DNA of 6,899 nt, taken from the NCBI GenBank assembly GCA_947470005.1, contig CANISA010000082.1:1-6899 (forward strand), in the 5' to 3' direction. This DNA comes from Legionellaceae bacterium (GTDB lineage Bacteria; Pseudomonadota; Gammaproteobacteria; Legionellales; Legionellaceae). Shown here in pieces: positions 5,990-6,899 of the stretch. Below the pieces are notes generated by a model. That model was not told where the DNA came from, did not search any database, and saw only the letters and a program-made list of their open reading frames with translations. Positions within the stretch are counted from its first letter, which is position 1, and each line of letters opens with the position of its first letter. The position numbers and the translations under genes are program-made.

Positions 5990-6091
5990 TAGGTTGAGTC
6001 CCTTGGCAAATTAAATCATCCCACAGTAGCGAGTACTTTGACACTTTGGGCTGAGTATTTCAACAGGTCTAGGTTCAGGTCAATTGATTGT
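5990..6091. promoter_or_regulatory. Intergenic region upstream of the IcmL-like gene
   Basis: This 102-nt gap separates the Fic gene stop from the IcmL-like gene (both minus strand). Reading minus, an extended -10 candidate TGATTTAAT (hexamer at 6010-6015) lies close to the gene, and a TTGACC box (6078-6083) farther up has no good -10 at standard spacing. Two short direct repeats are present: CAGGTC at 6064-6069 and 6076-6081, 12 bp apart, and ACTTTG at 6035-6040 and 6043-6048. The 12-bp spacing is near one helical turn and might mark a regulator site. No terminator hairpin for the Fic gene was seen. Confidence 0.3.
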
Positions 6092-6899
6092 TTAATATCC
6101 ATTACTCTGTAGAAACTCACCAAGAGGCGTGGCTTGAAATGTTGCATCTTGCTTGACTGCTTGCTTCCAGATAGAAAAAGCAAGAATCTTTTTCGCTAAA
6201 TTCTCTGTCTCCAGACAAATCGGTTGGTTCTGTAAAAGAGGATGTTGATGCATGACTGGATTTCTTAGCGGTGCTGGCGTGCGTAATGCGCAATGTTCTG
6301 CCTTGATCCACTCCACCAATACGTTATCATCTTCTGAGGCCACAGCCTTATCGTAGCGTCGTTCAGCGGATTGATATCCCGCTTGTGTTTGATCTTTTGG
6401 GTCTAACTGCTTTAGACCGTAAAGATCGAAAACTTTATTCATCATAAACCGTGCAATTCTACCGTTACCATCCGCGAAAGGATGGATAGCTATAATACCA
6501 TTGTGAATAAATGCAGCGAGAGCATGCGGCGAAGAATTATTTGCTCGAAGTTTAGCATGAAACGTCTGAAGTAAATGATGAAACAAAACGTTGATGTCTT
6601 CTGGCTTTGCAAAGACAGTACAGTAAAGGCTAACTGCTTCTTTTTGTGCGGGAAGTAAATCATAAATACGCAAGAGAGGCGCAGGCTTTCGAACATTAAA
6701 ATACGTTTCAAACTCTTCTTCTCGATATTCAGGAATTTTTTCTTTATTTTTTAATGAAATAGACTTCCCAATGTATTTGTCATGTCCAGTCATCACATCT
6801 TCAAACGCATTAGGATCGATCAACATATGCAACATAAGATTAACAGCCTCTCGTGTGCGGAGAGCAGGCAGAAAATCTAAATTTGCTTTAATTATATTA
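6092..6899 (-). CDS. Fic-domain protein (putative AMP-transferase), N-terminus missing
   Basis: Fic enzymes transfer a nucleotide monophosphate, usually AMP from ATP, to a hydroxyl on a target protein. The active-site loop HPFADGNGRIAR (+ strand about 6449-6484) is complete, with the catalytic His first and the ATP-anchoring Gly-Asn-Gly-Arg intact. It is preceded by the typical ALAAFIHNGIIAI helix. A substrate-flap-like stretch with LPAQKEAVSLYCTV is not clearly assignable. The frame stays open to the right edge, with readable codons (NIIKANLDFLPALRTREAVN) before the Met at 6835. The true start therefore lies outside the window and at least 21 more residues exist. No inhibitory (S/T)xxxE(G/N) motif is visible in the part shown; it could lie upstream or on a separate antitoxin. 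The protein could be a toxin-type Fic protein, a housekeeping regulator or a secreted effector; the fragment does not decide between these. It lies 102 nt before the IcmL-like gene on the same strand. Confidence 0.9.
   Translation of the reverse strand, partial: NIIKANLDFLPALRTREAVNLMLHMLIDPNAFEDVMTGHDKYIGKSISLKNKEKIPEYREEEFETYFNVRKPAPLLRIYDLLPAQKEAVSLYCTVFAKPEDINVLFHHLLQTFHAKLRANNSSPHALAAFIHNGIIAIHPFADGNGRIARFMMNKVFDLYGLKQLDPKDQTQAGYQSAERRYDKAVASEDDNVLVEWIKAEHCALRTPAPLRNPVMHQHPLLQNQPICLETENLAKKILAFSIWKQAVKQDATFQATPLGEFLQSNGY

Noticed and set aside
5384..6014. Plus-strand open frames opposite the IcmL-like gene
   Set aside because: They have no ribosome-binding sites or family resemblance and mirror a strongly supported minus-strand gene.

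Overview
The window looks like a piece of a Legionellales genome (Legionella or Coxiella relatives, gammaproteobacteria that live inside eukaryotic cells). The best clue is the minus-strand gene at 5402-5989. It encodes a signal-peptide protein whose body reads like DotI/IcmL, a component of the type IVB (Dot/Icm) secretion system. The left end is a conserved gammaproteobacterial housekeeping arrangement: the 3' end of spoT, then ridA, then a small membrane protein, all on the plus strand and closely spaced.

Layout. 1-504: C-terminal part of SpoT (Zn-finger-like CC motif and ACT domain). 507-884: RidA deaminase. 918-1331: unknown multi-pass membrane protein. 1368-2090 (minus): protein made of two tandem copies of a small conserved domain of unknown function. 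2101-2131: perfect 13-bp inverted repeat between two divergent genes. 2150-3598: unknown protein with a degenerate dinucleotide-binding (flavoprotein-like) fold. 3718-4191: unknown 157-residue protein behind a good sigma70-type promoter. 4188-5405 (minus): complete tyrosine recombinase, stop-to-stop overlapping the previous gene by 4 nt. 5402-5989 (minus): secreted IcmL-like protein whose stop overlaps the recombinase start (ATGA). 6092-6899 (minus): Fic-domain protein with an intact HPFxDGNGRxxR motif, its N-terminus cut off by the window edge.

The most interesting signal is in the middle. The two unknown proteins at 2150 and 3718 do not resemble each other overall, but they begin with ungapped, similar N-termini (M-R-T/S-x3-G/S-S-M-V/A-x-A-G/A-x-K/R-L). 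These are rich in Arg, Lys and Ser, lack acidic residues for over 40 positions, and form amphipathic helices, which are the hallmarks of a mitochondrial presequence. In a likely Dot/Icm-bearing intracellular bacterium, this suggests a pair of host-mitochondrion-directed effectors encoded side by side. This is inference; no translocation or targeting can be shown from sequence alone.

The genes from about 1368 to the right edge look like accessory content (effector-like genes, recombinase, Fic protein, IcmL paralogue) next to the conserved spoT-ridA block. No tRNA, rRNA, CRISPR array or insertion sequence was seen. There is no gene-free stretch longer than about 120 bases.
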